Below, in pieces: positions 32,501-40,822 of a DNA stretch of 64,000 nt. Made by a program: the position numbers and the translations under genes. Below the pieces are notes generated by a model. That model saw only the letters and a list, made by a program, of their open reading frames with translations. It was not told the origin of the DNA and did not search any database. How positions within the stretch are numbered: position 1 is the first letter of the stretch; every line of letters starts with the position of its first letter. The stretch is from Pseudoalteromonas aurantia 208 (lineage in GTDB: Bacteria; Pseudomonadota; Gammaproteobacteria; Enterobacterales; Alteromonadaceae), in contig NZ_AQGV01000010.1 in the NCBI RefSeq assembly GCF_014858725.1, positions 160,212 to 224,211 on the forward strand. Reading direction: 5' to 3'.

Positions 32501-32806
32501 TTGTTCGATATCGCCTAGTTTATCGACCAATAGAACAAAGCGACTGTTTAAAACGGGAATATTGCCAACATATACTTGATAGTGCTGATAACGATTATTG
32601 GCACCAACGGTCTTCATCGCTCGATAATTAATGGTGAGCTCTGACAGATTTTTCTCTGCTTTTAAAGCCATATTGGACTGAACAATTTTTTTCTGTACTT
32701 GTGCCCAAATATGACTTTGGTTCATTAAATTCTGCTGCTCTATTGCATGACTACCAAATGCAATACTCATCAAGCCACTAATCGCGGATATCGAAAGCGT
32801 ATTCAT
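29531..32806 (-). CDS. Secreted M4 (thermolysin-type) metalloprotease with PKD and GEVED-like domains
   Basis: The protein has 1,091 residues from the ATG at 32806, which has AAGGAG 6-7 bases upstream; the longer frame adds 16 residues without a ribosome site. Signal peptide, then an FTP/PepSY-type propeptide (YQVYVGNIPV, GDIEQGLG). The catalytic domain has HEVSH (His403, Glu404, His407) and the third zinc ligand Glu427 in GALNEAFSD. A PKD-like WGDGT segment follows, then a GEVED-like stretch (LFDNNRDGLFSSNE), a PKD domain (YYWQFGHDN) and a terminal GEVED module (FNYGEVEDMEITV). It is first in cluster 2 and could activate the MACPF/CDC-like proteins, as proteases do for several pore-forming toxins; that is inference. 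Confidence 0.9.
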   Translation of the reverse strand: MNTLSISAISGLMSIAFGSHAIEQQNLMNQSHIWAQVQKKIVQSNMALKAEKNLSELTINYRAMKTVGANNRYQHYQVYVGNIPVLNSRFVLLVDKLGDIEQGLGSAIIAEEEFATSIPDIFRLTETQIKHTLTKQFIADGIPFTNELSFSKAFMLDENELQAVFVARVHTPERRVNFIINAETLKVIRKDNDIDGLNPQAELIAGGGIGGNEKLGAVCYSPAPMSMNNCLSYKFQATDVAAAEVLFTDNNVSLFSAFSGYPFIVTKEQGNCALENPYVKTIDYIADKTKAASYQCSNSNENFDKETIDNQYYDYYSYSGLNDAHFNAGLVMQYYHQLLTEMFPDQGSTCEAAGFCLKQLSQNVGNNTYGNSQANWDDTHVNYGTGNYGGTHYYHTTLDIVAHEVSHAVTFWNSQLNASGQDGALNEAFSDIASVAVFDYFSQYVRGSYRQSTAFKNKSVDQVTSHDGNRKWWYGWDVLYEDTGARYFEMPSWDGKSIDHFKSYEPSQSIYSTAGVFRKAFYELVKTQGWSIQDGFKLFLRANVNCFFTGASVQDAGMCLIDQARFFSHIGTESEVTAQIDNTLHSVGIVANNTQLSSLEFDSAMHYDTVSYTLNSIAATDIKEIEVEWGDGTNERWQKSNNSAIHPFLQRSRVLDIDELIRFKLTVTKTDSTKLVGFRHYFSRAVKAACAPTLAQGNSPLSSLSINAQSVPLAHQPYQSVLTPTLLMNKHSEQQLQFDNTLNGKLVSVLFDNNRDGLFSSNELIIENQVINNGQVRFKLKDQTTAGIGLMRLSFGGKYTFYDTCGYAKASQVIDVKTDVDVPELPIQASFSYQLLANNQIKFINTSQVNKVRQPSYYWQFGHDNQTSHNEQPETVSYPLTNGTYRVSLRVTYQDGSGQTDEVTQDIILTAPSECKSRITTSNNAQALYIDEMHVWTSIHNRNLIANASGTNNTGYKKHATNLEFLRRAELNVDIKSNVLNEATVDRLLSRDNRDVRLTVWVDQDKDKVFRSDESNSFDMSGNYTKDCNNGQCRIKASQAIFLPSMYWWQKKNFTLRVRLEEHPLTEFGHDGCSNFNYGEVEDMEITVKGR

Positions 32807-33080
32807 CCTAACTCCTTTACACAGATGTGATAAATAAAGAAATACACACAGCAAACAATTGTGAATATTTTATTTAGAGTAATGGATCAAATTTAACATT
32901 AAAATAACAATAAAGTATGGAAGTAGCACAAATAACCAGCAAGAACTTGATCTAACTGGTTATTTAAAAAACAAAAAATTAACATTTTCGGGTTTATGAA
33001 CGAGAATTTTGACGATTAGATTATAAATACCAAAAAAGTATTAAAAGAGTTTTTACTTCAACTATTTTCCTGAAGAGTGA

Positions 33081-33686
33081 CTAGTGGCCACCATAATGTG
33101 CAGCGCCTCGAGCAATGTAGCGGAGCTGCCAAATCAAACGTTCTGTTAATTCACTAAGTTGTTGACTATCTTGATCTAGTGCATCAGCTCCCGCATTAAA
33201 AACTAAAATAACCATTGCTTCTGCTTGCATGTACGCATGGTTTTTATTGCATGGCGTTTCAGATTCTAGATAGTGTGCAAGCTCTAACGTAAAATGCTTA
33301 ATTTCTCTTGCAACTGCAGCTCGAAACGCCTTAGACGTGCCTGAGCGTTCTCTGAGCAATAATCTAAACTGGTTACTTGATGTATCAATAAATTCCATAA
33401 AGGTTTGCACTGAGGTATTTATGACACTGCCACCGTTTGCTATTCGTCGCCTAGCTTGACGCATCAACTGGCGCAATGTAAGACCAGCTTCATCCACCAT
33501 GGTTAACCCTAGTTCATTCATATCCTTAAAATGGCGATAAAAAGAAGTGGGGGCAATACCTGCTTCACGTGCGACTTCACGTAAACTAATATTTGAAAAA
33601 CTGTGTTCCGCACTTAACTGGTTAAAAGCGGCTTCTATCAGCGCTTGTCGAGTTTTTTGTTTTTGCTGCGCACGTACACCTGACAT
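33081..33686 (-). CDS. fabR: TetR-family repressor of unsaturated fatty acid genes
   Basis: The protein has 201 residues and is very close to E. coli FabR as I recall it. The DNA-binding segment [20 protein letters not shown] is intact, and [10 protein letters not shown] and [12 protein letters not shown] follow. FabR senses the ratio of unsaturated to saturated acyl thioesters and represses unsaturated fatty acid synthesis. Here it is divergent from a desaturase gene with a palindrome between them, so the desaturase is the likely target. sthA lies just beyond, as sthA adjoins fabR in E. coli. Confidence 0.93.
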   Translation of the reverse strand: MSGVRAQQKQKTRQALIEAAFNQLSAEHSFSNISLREVAREAGIAPTSFYRHFKDMNELGLTMVDEAGLTLRQLMRQARRRIANGGSVINTSVQTFMEFIDTSSNQFRLLLRERSGTSKAFRAAVAREIKHFTLELAHYLESETPCNKNHAYMQAEAMVILVFNAGADALDQDSQQLSELTERLIWQLRYIARGAAHYGGH

Positions 33687-33732
33687 TTTTCATTCCATAT
33701 ATAATTAGTTCAAACATTGTAGAGTCTAATAC

Positions 33733-33761
33733 TTGACGGCAGCAGAATGAAATACTATTTT
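33733..33761 (+). promoter_or_regulatory. Likely promoter of the desaturase gene
   Basis: TTGACG (33733-33738), a 17-base spacer and TATTTT (33756-33761) lie directly before the palindromic operator, which would cover the start site. Confidence 0.55.
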
Positions 33762-33779
33762 AGCGTACAAGTGTACGCT
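33762..33779. promoter_or_regulatory. Probable FabR operator
   Basis: AGCGTACA-AG-TGTACGCT is a perfect 8+8 inverted repeat with a 2-base centre, 12 bases before the desaturase ATG and between it and fabR. It closely resembles the FabR palindrome I recall from the fabA and fabB promoters. Its position next to the -10 region suits repression. Confidence 0.85.
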
Positions 33780-33791
33780 GAGATTTAAATA

Positions 33792-34928
33792 ATGAAAAAA
33801 CCGCCGATTATTTGGACAAATGTGCTGTTCTTTAGCATCACCTTTTTGGCTGCCATCACATTGGTACCCTGGTATGGCTATGAATATGGCTATACCGCAA
33901 CACATTGGGCTGTATTCACAGCTTGTATGTTCTATGCTGGACTATCTATTACTGCTGGGTACCATCGCTTATGGGCTCATAAGGCTTATGATGCACACCC
34001 CGTGATACAATGGATATTCGCAATAGGCGGAGCTTTTGCATTGCAAAACAGTGCCTTGCATTGGAGTAGTGATCATCGAGTCCACCATGGTCAAGTCGAT
34101 GACCCAGTCAAAGATCCCTATGCAGCAACCAATGGGTTTTGGTATAGCCATATAGGGTGGATGCTTCGTGATCATCAAGGTGAGAGTTATGGAAATTACA
34201 GTAATGCCCGTGATTTACAACGTAACAAAATCGTGATGTTCCAGCATCGCCATTATTTAAAGCTCGTACTCGCAACTAACCTAGGTATTCCATTGTTACT
34301 GGGTGTGCTTGTGGGTGATATTATTGCAATGCTACTATTGGCGGGAGTATTAAGGTTGGTGCTGAGTCAACACTTTACCTTCTTCATCAATTCACTGGCG
34401 CATATCTGGGGCTCTCGACCCTATACTGAGAAAAATACCGCGCGTGATAATGGGTTTTTAGCGTTATTCACCTATGGAGAGGGTTATCATAACTTTCATC
34501 ATATTTTTGCAAGTGATTATCGCAATGGCATTCGCTGGTATCATTACGATCCAACGAAATGGATGATCCGTACAATGGCTGCTTTGGGGCTAGCCTATAA
34601 ACTTAAACGGACCCCTGTAGAGCGAATTGAAAAAGCCAAAGCGGAAACGTTACTACTTAAAACAAAAGTACGCTTAGCAAAATTGCCTTTGGCGCAAGAT
34701 AAGCTTACATTGTTACAACAAGAGTATGACTTGCTTCTAAAAAAACTGCAGACATTTTGTGTCGCGCAAAAAGCACTATTAGAAGCCAAAAAAGATTCCA
34801 TGCGCGTGCAGTGTGATAAATCACTGCTCGCAACGCAGTACCAAGAGCTCGAAGCTGCTTGGCACGAGCAAAAACAAGCATGGCTAGCATTAAATGCGAG
34901 GCTGCTAAAACCGTCATTCAACGTTTAG
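33792..34928 (+). CDS. Membrane fatty acid delta-9 desaturase
   Basis: The protein has 378 residues. It introduces a cis double bond into acyl chains, using a di-iron centre in an integral membrane enzyme. The three histidine boxes are present: HRLWAH (58-63), HRVHH (95-99) and HNFHH (233-237), with hydrophobic segments at about 8-28, 36-55, 68-88 and 157-200. The last about 100 residues are a charged coiled coil, longer than in the minimal enzymes. It resembles acyl-CoA desaturases of the OLE1/DesC/DesB type; acyl-CoA or phospholipid could be the substrate. The FabR palindrome upstream implies control by membrane fluidity signals. sthA follows 42 bases downstream. Confidence 0.9.
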   Translation: MKKPPIIWTNVLFFSITFLAAITLVPWYGYEYGYTATHWAVFTACMFYAGLSITAGYHRLWAHKAYDAHPVIQWIFAIGGAFALQNSALHWSSDHRVHHGQVDDPVKDPYAATNGFWYSHIGWMLRDHQGESYGNYSNARDLQRNKIVMFQHRHYLKLVLATNLGIPLLLGVLVGDIIAMLLLAGVLRLVLSQHFTFFINSLAHIWGSRPYTEKNTARDNGFLALFTYGEGYHNFHHIFASDYRNGIRWYHYDPTKWMIRTMAALGLAYKLKRTPVERIEKAKAETLLLKTKVRLAKLPLAQDKLTLLQQEYDLLLKKLQTFCVAQKALLEAKKDSMRVQCDKSLLATQYQELEAAWHEQKQAWLALNARLLKPSFNV

Positions 34929-34935
34929 CGGAGTT

Positions 34936-34974
34936 TCACAGCCTCTTTAGTCTAACGTTGAGGAGAGGCTGTGA
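34936..34974 (+). promoter_or_regulatory. Hairpin covering the sthA start codon
   Basis: TCACAGCCTCT (34936-34946) and AGAGGCTGTGA (34964-34974) form a perfect 11-pair stem around a 17-base loop. The right arm contains the GTG start codon (34971-34973) and the end of the AGGAG ribosome site. No T tract follows, so it is not a normal terminator. It could limit sthA translation or respond to ribosomes leaving the desaturase gene. Confidence 0.65.
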
Positions 34975-36407
34975 CTAAACAACAAAGTTCCCCTGAAGAA
35001 AAAGAAGTAAAAAACTACCAGTATGACGCAATCATTATTGGCACGGGGCCCGGTGGTGAAGGTGCAGCTATGAATCTATCTAAAAGCCAACAGCGCGTCG
35101 CCGTTATAGAGCGCCAGCAGGCTGTTGGTGGAGGCTGCGTGCACTGGGGAACAATTCCTTCCAAAGCGCTACGTCATTCAGTAAGTCGCTTAATAGAATA
35201 TAAAGCCAATCCTCTATATCGTTTCACAGAGAAGCCACAACGCCATACATTTCAAGATATTTTGAATCATGCCAGTACCGTTATTTCAAAGCAATCTAAC
35301 CTGCGCAGTAGCTTCTACGATAGAAATCGAATTCATTTATATCAAGGCGATGCCAGTTTTATCGATGCACACACGATAAAAGTACAACATGATGATGGCT
35401 CTCAAGAAGTATTAACAGCGCAAACAATTGTGATAGCTACGGGCTCTCGCCCCTATCGCCCTCCCGAAGTGGATTTTACACATTCTCGTGTTTATGACAG
35501 TGATACTATATTAAGCTTAAAGCACAATCCGCAACGTGTCATTATCTATGGTGCAGGTGTCATTGGCTGTGAGTATGCTTCTATTTTCAAAGGGCTCGGT
35601 GCAAAAGTAGACTTAATTAATACCCGAGATCGACTGCTTGCTTTTATGGATGCAGAGATATCTGATGCACTCAGTTACCACTTTTGGAATAGTGGTATCG
35701 TTATTCGTCACAACGAAGAATTTGCTACCGTAGAGGGAAGAGATGACGGCGTAATATTGCATTTGAAATCAGGAAAACGTGTTAAAGCAGACTGTATTTT
35801 ATTTGCCAATGGCCGTACCGGTAACACCAACGATTTAAATCTGGCTGCAGTAGGATTAAAAGCTGACGGAAGAGGCCAGCTCAAGGTAAATGGGAACTAT
35901 CAAACTGACATTGATAATATTTATGCCGTTGGCGATGTAATAGGTTATCCGAGTCTAGCTAGCGCTGCTTTTGATCAAGGCCGAATTGCAGCCCATGCAA
36001 TCGTGCAAGGCGATAGTGCCGACAAGTTGATTATTGATATCCCTGCTGGAATTTATACAATCCCTGAAATGAGCTCTGTCGGTAAAACTGAACAAGAGCT
36101 CACCGCGGCAAAAATACCCTATGAAGTTGGTAGAGCGCAATTTAAACACTTAGCGCGTGCACAGATCACGGGCACCGAAGTCGGCAGTTTAAAATTGCTA
36201 TTCCATGCGGAAACCAAAGAGTTATTAGGTGTACACTGCTTTGGTGAACGAGCGTCCGAAATTGTCCATATTGGACAGGCAATTATGGAACAAAAAGGCG
36301 CGGGTAATAATGTCGAATACTTTGTTAATACCACCTTTAACTACCCCACAATGGCAGAAGCCTATCGGGTGGCAGCCCTAAATGGCTTAAATAGATTATG
36401 TGATTAG
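34971..36407 (+). CDS. sthA: Soluble pyridine nucleotide transhydrogenase
   Basis: The protein has 478 residues. This cytoplasmic FAD enzyme moves hydride between NADPH and NAD+, mainly draining excess NADPH. It shows the FAD motif [26 protein letters not shown], the NAD(P)-binding [11 protein letters not shown] and the dimer-interface [15 protein letters not shown]. Like E. coli SthA it lacks the second cysteine of the dihydrolipoamide dehydrogenase redox pair. The start is GTG with AGGAG 5 bases upstream. Beside a desaturase and fabR it fits redox balance in lipid synthesis. Confidence 0.96.
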   Translation: MTKQQSSPEEKEVKNYQYDAIIIGTGPGGEGAAMNLSKSQQRVAVIERQQAVGGGCVHWGTIPSKALRHSVSRLIEYKANPLYRFTEKPQRHTFQDILNHASTVISKQSNLRSSFYDRNRIHLYQGDASFIDAHTIKVQHDDGSQEVLTAQTIVIATGSRPYRPPEVDFTHSRVYDSDTILSLKHNPQRVIIYGAGVIGCEYASIFKGLGAKVDLINTRDRLLAFMDAEISDALSYHFWNSGIVIRHNEEFATVEGRDDGVILHLKSGKRVKADCILFANGRTGNTNDLNLAAVGLKADGRGQLKVNGNYQTDIDNIYAVGDVIGYPSLASAAFDQGRIAAHAIVQGDSADKLIIDIPAGIYTIPEMSSVGKTEQELTAAKIPYEVGRAQFKHLARAQITGTEVGSLKLLFHAETKELLGVHCFGERASEIVHIGQAIMEQKGAGNNVEYFVNTTFNYPTMAEAYRVAALNGLNRLCD

Positions 36408-36414
36408 CCCACCA

Positions 36415-36446
36415 GCGCCAGGGTATACCTGGCGCGCATTTTTTAT
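36415..36446 (+). terminator. sthA terminator
   Basis: GCGCCAGG, loop GTATA, CCTGGCGC, then GCATTTTTTATT. It begins 8 bases after the sthA stop. Confidence 0.9.
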
Positions 36447-36468
36447 TGTGCTGCGTTTAATACACACG

Positions 36469-37698
36469 CTAAAACTGGTACTTTGCAGTCGCTCTATAAA
36501 GGGTTTCTTGCTGTTGTGCATCACGACCTACTGGCGGCCTGAATTCAGCGCGGGTATCTAAATATTGCCACTCAAACCCTAATTGCCATTGTTTATTCAG
36601 CTGTTTGCGAATATTGAGGGTAGCAGCCTGTGTTTCACTATTATTGGGGTCAAATTCCCAGAAATCTTTATCAATTACTTTAGATTGCTCCAGCCTACCA
36701 CTCACTCTATAATTCTGCCATGTATGGCTGAGCATCACAAACCAGCTATTAAAATCATTATCTACGCCTCTGCGCGCACCCATAGCCGTGTTACCAACCA
36801 TAGCTTGCATAATGACTTGAGTCTGTTTTGATAGCTTACTACGCCACGCTAAACTCCAAAATTTAGTGTCCCACGCATATTGCTGTGTGTTGCGATTGAG
36901 CACCGATGGGTCACCATTGTTATCATACCAATACAACCGCAATGTGTGTTTTTTCAAATACCCAATATGCGTACCAAAGTAATAACCAAAGCGTCCATCC
37001 ACTTCACTGAATGGCTCTACATACTGACCTTGGTGCGCCAATTGCGGTGCCATAAGTGCATACAAAGGAGCAAATTGGACCCGCTCATTAATCACTGACT
37101 GCCTGTCATGAGGCGTAAAACCACGCCAAGCTACTAGCGTACCCGCAGGATCATTACCTTTATAAAGCGCCCCTAAAAAACTGATATCATATTTGCTGCG
37201 AAACCGCCTAGCTGGACGCTTAATTTCAAACTCAGCACCAAACGTGCGTACTTCTTCCCCTATCCAAGCATTAATGGCGGAATACTGATAAGTATAAGGA
37301 GAAGACCAACCTAAACTGGGGTTTTCAAGCGACATACGAGGATAAAAGGCACCAATACGAGACCTAAACTGATATCGTTTTGAAAGAGGTTGATAATTGA
37401 CATAAGCTTCAGTAAAACCAAGTTTATCATTTTGGTCAGGGACATATTGTGCAACAGCATGACCAGACCATGCAGAACTCAAATCAACGCGACCTTCGAG
37501 TACACCTCTGGAAATATTAAGTACATTGCTTTGCGTACCAAAACGACTCATCCCCCAACCACCCGCGGTCCACGATTTTTGTTCACTGCGATCATGCGCA
37601 CTTATTTCAACCAAGCCGTGTAGCTGCCCCTCAACTGCATAAGATTGATTAGCAAACAGAAAAAACAAGCTGCCAATCACTGTGACCCTTTTATTCAT
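36469..37698 (-). CDS. Outer-membrane beta-barrel protein
   Basis: The protein has 409 residues with a signal peptide (MNKRVTVIGSLFFLFANQSYA). The start may be 37713, 37704 or 37698; I took 37698 because it gives a normal signal peptide. The mature part is a run of alternating aromatic strands (GHAVAQYV, LGFTEAYVNYQ, FGYYFGTHIGYL, WQLGFEWQYLDTRAEF) and it ends in Phe (ATAKYQF), the C-terminal signature of barrels inserted by BamA. It overlaps the cupredoxin-like gene by 8 bases, so the two are translated together. A porin or a copper- or substrate-related channel is possible; the substrate is not evident. Confidence 0.82.
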   Translation of the reverse strand: MNKRVTVIGSLFFLFANQSYAVEGQLHGLVEISAHDRSEQKSWTAGGWGMSRFGTQSNVLNISRGVLEGRVDLSSAWSGHAVAQYVPDQNDKLGFTEAYVNYQPLSKRYQFRSRIGAFYPRMSLENPSLGWSSPYTYQYSAINAWIGEEVRTFGAEFEIKRPARRFRSKYDISFLGALYKGNDPAGTLVAWRGFTPHDRQSVINERVQFAPLYALMAPQLAHQGQYVEPFSEVDGRFGYYFGTHIGYLKKHTLRLYWYDNNGDPSVLNRNTQQYAWDTKFWSLAWRSKLSKQTQVIMQAMVGNTAMGARRGVDNDFNSWFVMLSHTWQNYRVSGRLEQSKVIDKDFWEFDPNNSETQAATLNIRKQLNKQWQLGFEWQYLDTRAEFRPPVGRDAQQQETLYRATAKYQF

Positions 37699-38329
37699 AG
37701 CCATCCGTTTCATCCGTTAAAAAGTCCAATTTATCAAGCAATGGTTGTTGTAATTGGTACTGTATTTTCTGATTAGTTTGCACAATGTTCAGCTGTTTTG
37801 ACTCTGGTTTATCTAAATTTTCATAGCGTTCATGCCAGACTTTCAACGTCGTTGTGCCTAACTGATTTTCCATCAATGGCAAGTTAACCTTGCCATTGAT
37901 GTCAGTTAAACCAAATACCCCTGAGTTCACCACCAAAATGTAACCTAGCATCCAGTCATGAATATTACAGCCAAGCTCCACAACACCAGTCTGAGAAAAG
38001 GTGATCGGGGCTTGGGGCTTATCGCGATATAGCTTTAATTCAAATGCTTTGGGTTCTGAGAAAGAATATACGTGATGTAAAATTGAATCAAAATTAGGAA
38101 AATCAACCTTGGCCCCTTGCGGCACAATTAAAGCATGTGGCGTGAAGTTTCGATCTTTTTGTCCCATATTATATTGCTGTGAAAGTGAGATATCATTTAC
38201 TGACCATTGCTTCCCCTCAAGCCACACAGCCGCACCGACTAAAGGTTGGCCTTGTGTATCCTTCACTGTCAGCTCTAATGCTTGGCAAGAAAATCCTAGC
38301 CAACACAATAACCCTATAAATTTTTTCAT
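37691..38329 (-). CDS. Exported cupredoxin-like protein (methylamine-utilisation-like)
   Basis: The protein has 212 residues with signal peptide MKKFIGLLCWLGFSCQALA-like. The cupredoxin fold is indicated by VPQGAKVDFPNFD, then HHVYSFSE (His ligand), and CNIHDWMLGYI, which supplies the Cys, His and Met of a type 1 copper site. This matches the plastocyanin-like family often annotated as methylamine utilisation protein. The last about 70 residues resemble a carboxypeptidase-regulatory-like beta domain (FGLTDINGKVNLPL). It sits upstream of and overlaps an outer-membrane barrel gene, so electron transfer or copper handling in the periplasm is likely. No methylamine genes are nearby. Confidence 0.82.
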   Translation of the reverse strand: MKKFIGLLCWLGFSCQALELTVKDTQGQPLVGAAVWLEGKQWSVNDISLSQQYNMGQKDRNFTPHALIVPQGAKVDFPNFDSILHHVYSFSEPKAFELKLYRDKPQAPITFSQTGVVELGCNIHDWMLGYILVVNSGVFGLTDINGKVNLPLMENQLGTTTLKVWHERYENLDKPESKQLNIVQTNQKIQYQLQQPLLDKLDFLTDETDGYE

Positions 38330-38537
38330 CTTTTACCAATTTTTATGTGTGAAATCGCTTATATTTTAGTATAGGTTATCTATACACAAATTCGTATTTT
38401 TACACCCGAATATAAACAGACCGGTACAACCAAACTTATCATTCATTATGAATACGTATGCAAGCTATTCATCCTGAAATTGCAGCGCAGTATGCTAACC
38501 CTACCTCACCACTAACATGCTTAACTAGGAACCTGTT

Positions 38538-40580
38538 ATGCGTTTACTCACGTCGTTATCATTAACTGTTAGCTTATTATCGTGTACTGCTTTTGCTACC
38601 GTACACTCTGTAAGTTCACCAAATAATAATATTGTTTTTTCTATCTCTGATGAGCAAGGGCCACCCACTTATAGCGTCTCCTTCAACAATAAAAAAATCA
38701 TTAACGGCTCCAAACTTGGTTTTGATTTTCAGCATCACCCAGCAATGCGCAGCAACCTAGCGATAGCTAAACATAACAAGAACAGTGCGCACCATCAATG
38801 GCAGCAGCCGTGGGGAGAGGCACGTACAATCACTGATCATCATAACGAATTAAGCGTAGTGCTGAAGGATAAAACGACGCAAGATATTGCATACATACTG
38901 CGCGTGCGCGCATTTGATGATGGTATCGGATTTCGATATGAAGTCAATAAACCCAATGCTCGCTATATTACTCGTGAATTAACAGAGTTTAATTTTGCAG
39001 ATGCGCACAATAGCACGGCTTGGTGGATACCTGCACGCGGATGGAATCGCTATGAGTATACCTATAACACCACCTCATTACCTAAAGCAAGCCATGTCCA
39101 CACACCATTTACTCTTAGAAATGCCGATGGCGTTCACGTCAGTGTTCATGAAGCAGCCCTTGTTGACTATGCAGCCATGACACTGAATCAACGTCGTCCA
39201 GGGACATTCGTTGCTGACTTAACTCCTTGGTCTGATGGTGTTGCAGTCAAAACCAATGGTCAATTTAAAACACCATGGCGTACCATTCAAATTAGTAATT
39301 CAGCGACTGGCCTCTTAAATTCGCATTTAATTCTAAATTTAAATGAGCCAAACAAACTGGGAGACGTTTCATGGGTCAAACCAGGTAAATACCTTGGTAT
39401 CTGGTGGGGCATGCATATTGGTAAAAATACTTGGGGCAGTGGTGCCAAGCATGGCGCGACAACTCAAAACACAAAAGCGTATCTCACCTTTGCAGCTGAG
39501 CATGGCTTTGATGGTGTGTTAGTCGAAGGGTGGAACCTAGGTTGGGATGGTGATTGGTTTTCTAATGGCGACGTATTCAGCTTTACCAAAGCTTATGATG
39601 ACTTTGACATTAATGCCATAGCTGAGCATGGTCAAAAAGTGGGGGCTCGGCTTATTGGCCATCATGAGACCTCAGGGAGCGTCAGTAATTATCGAACACA
39701 AATGGAAGCGGCCTTCAAACTCTATCAACAAACAGGTGTTCATCAAGTAAAGACCGGTTACGTTGCGGATGGAGGTAACATCAAGCGTATAGACGAGCGA
39801 GGCAATGCGCGTTTTGAATGGCATGACGGTCAATTCATGGTGAATGAGTATTTAGCCAATGTGACACTCGCAGCCAAGTATAAAATCAGCATAAACACAC
39901 ATGAGCCGATAAAAGATACGGGGTTACGTCGTACCTACCCCAACTGGTTAGCGCGCGAAGGAGCCAGAGGGCAAGAATTTAACGCTTGGGGAACACCTCC
40001 AAACCCGCCTGAACATACGACTTTGCTTGCTTATACCCGTATGCTCGCAGGGCCTATGGACTTTACGCCTGGCATTTTTGACATGAGTTTTAATGGTCTG
40101 GGCGAGAACACTAACCGACCTCAAACCACACTCGCTAAGCAACTCGCTCTGTACGTAGTTTTATATAGCCCCATTCAAATGGCGGCAGATTTACCTGTTA
40201 ACTATCTCGCTAAGCCCGATGCTTTTCAGTTTATTAAAGATGTCCCGACCGATTGGGAACAAAGTATTGCCTTAGCGGGTGAAGTGGGTGATTACGTTGT
40301 TTTTGCAAGGCAAGAAAGGAAACGAGGTAATTATCGTGGCAACGACTGGTACCTTGGTGCAATTACTGATGAGCAGGCCAGAACACACACGGTTAAATTG
40401 AACTTTCTAAGTGAAAACACCCAATATGAAGCACATATTTATCAAGATGGAAAACAAGCCGAGTGGAAAAATAATCCATATGATATACAAATCAATAAGC
40501 AAATCGTTACCGCAAAAGACACGCTGACCTTAACGCTCGCCCCCAGTGGCGGCACCGCTATCCGTTTTAAAGCATTATAA
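38538..40580 (+). CDS. Glycoside hydrolase family 97 (SusB-like alpha-glucosidase)
   Basis: The protein has 680 residues with a signal peptide (cleavage after about residue 20), so it is periplasmic or secreted. AGGAAC precedes the ATG. The order matches GH97: an N-terminal beta-supersandwich (SPNNNIVFSISDEQG), a TIM barrel with WWGMHIGKNTWGSG, NTHEPIKDTGLRRTYPN (Glu456) and EGARGQEFNAWG (Glu474, Glu480), and a C-terminal beta domain. The HE and EG-RG-E glutamates fit the inverting, calcium-dependent alpha-glucosidase branch, while a KTGYV stretch sits where retaining members carry Asp. It lies alone between terminators, with no SusCD genes nearby. Confidence 0.9.
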   Translation: MRLLTSLSLTVSLLSCTAFATVHSVSSPNNNIVFSISDEQGPPTYSVSFNNKKIINGSKLGFDFQHHPAMRSNLAIAKHNKNSAHHQWQQPWGEARTITDHHNELSVVLKDKTTQDIAYILRVRAFDDGIGFRYEVNKPNARYITRELTEFNFADAHNSTAWWIPARGWNRYEYTYNTTSLPKASHVHTPFTLRNADGVHVSVHEAALVDYAAMTLNQRRPGTFVADLTPWSDGVAVKTNGQFKTPWRTIQISNSATGLLNSHLILNLNEPNKLGDVSWVKPGKYLGIWWGMHIGKNTWGSGAKHGATTQNTKAYLTFAAEHGFDGVLVEGWNLGWDGDWFSNGDVFSFTKAYDDFDINAIAEHGQKVGARLIGHHETSGSVSNYRTQMEAAFKLYQQTGVHQVKTGYVADGGNIKRIDERGNARFEWHDGQFMVNEYLANVTLAAKYKISINTHEPIKDTGLRRTYPNWLAREGARGQEFNAWGTPPNPPEHTTLLAYTRMLAGPMDFTPGIFDMSFNGLGENTNRPQTTLAKQLALYVVLYSPIQMAADLPVNYLAKPDAFQFIKDVPTDWEQSIALAGEVGDYVVFARQERKRGNYRGNDWYLGAITDEQARTHTVKLNFLSENTQYEAHIYQDGKQAEWKNNPYDIQINKQIVTAKDTLTLTLAPSGGTAIRFKAL

Positions 40581-40590
40581 TCGCGTTGTT

Positions 40591-40618
40591 ATGCATGAGG
40601 TAACACCTCATGCATTTT
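40591..40618 (+). terminator. Terminator of the GH97 gene
   Basis: ATGCATGAGGT, loop AAC, ACCTCATGCAT is a perfect 11-pair stem followed by TTT, 10 bases after the stop codon. Confidence 0.88.
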
Positions 40619-40822
40619 GCTTGCTTCATACGCTACATTGAAGAAATACGCTCCAATAGCCTTCGCTGAATTCACTCTTCTATTATCGGCGCTTCTTTTA
40701 AATTTTATCTCTTCACTATCAAACAATAATAAGTCTCATAGAAGTGGTAGTATTGCTATAGTTACAATGTAAGCTCTCATCATTGTACGATGATATATTA
40801 AAACTAACAAAGGACGCTGATA

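Noticed and set aside
32931..32964. AATAACCAG / CTGGTTATT inverted repeat as a fabR terminator
   Set aside because: The arms are perfect but the loop is long and no T tract follows on either strand; it is more than 100 bases past the fabR stop.
34595..34921. 108-codon antisense frame in the desaturase gene
   Set aside because: Cys/Ser-rich shadow of the coiled-coil coding sequence; no start signals.
37691..38329. Methylamine metabolism locus
   Set aside because: The cupredoxin family is often labelled methylamine utilisation, but no mau structural genes are present.
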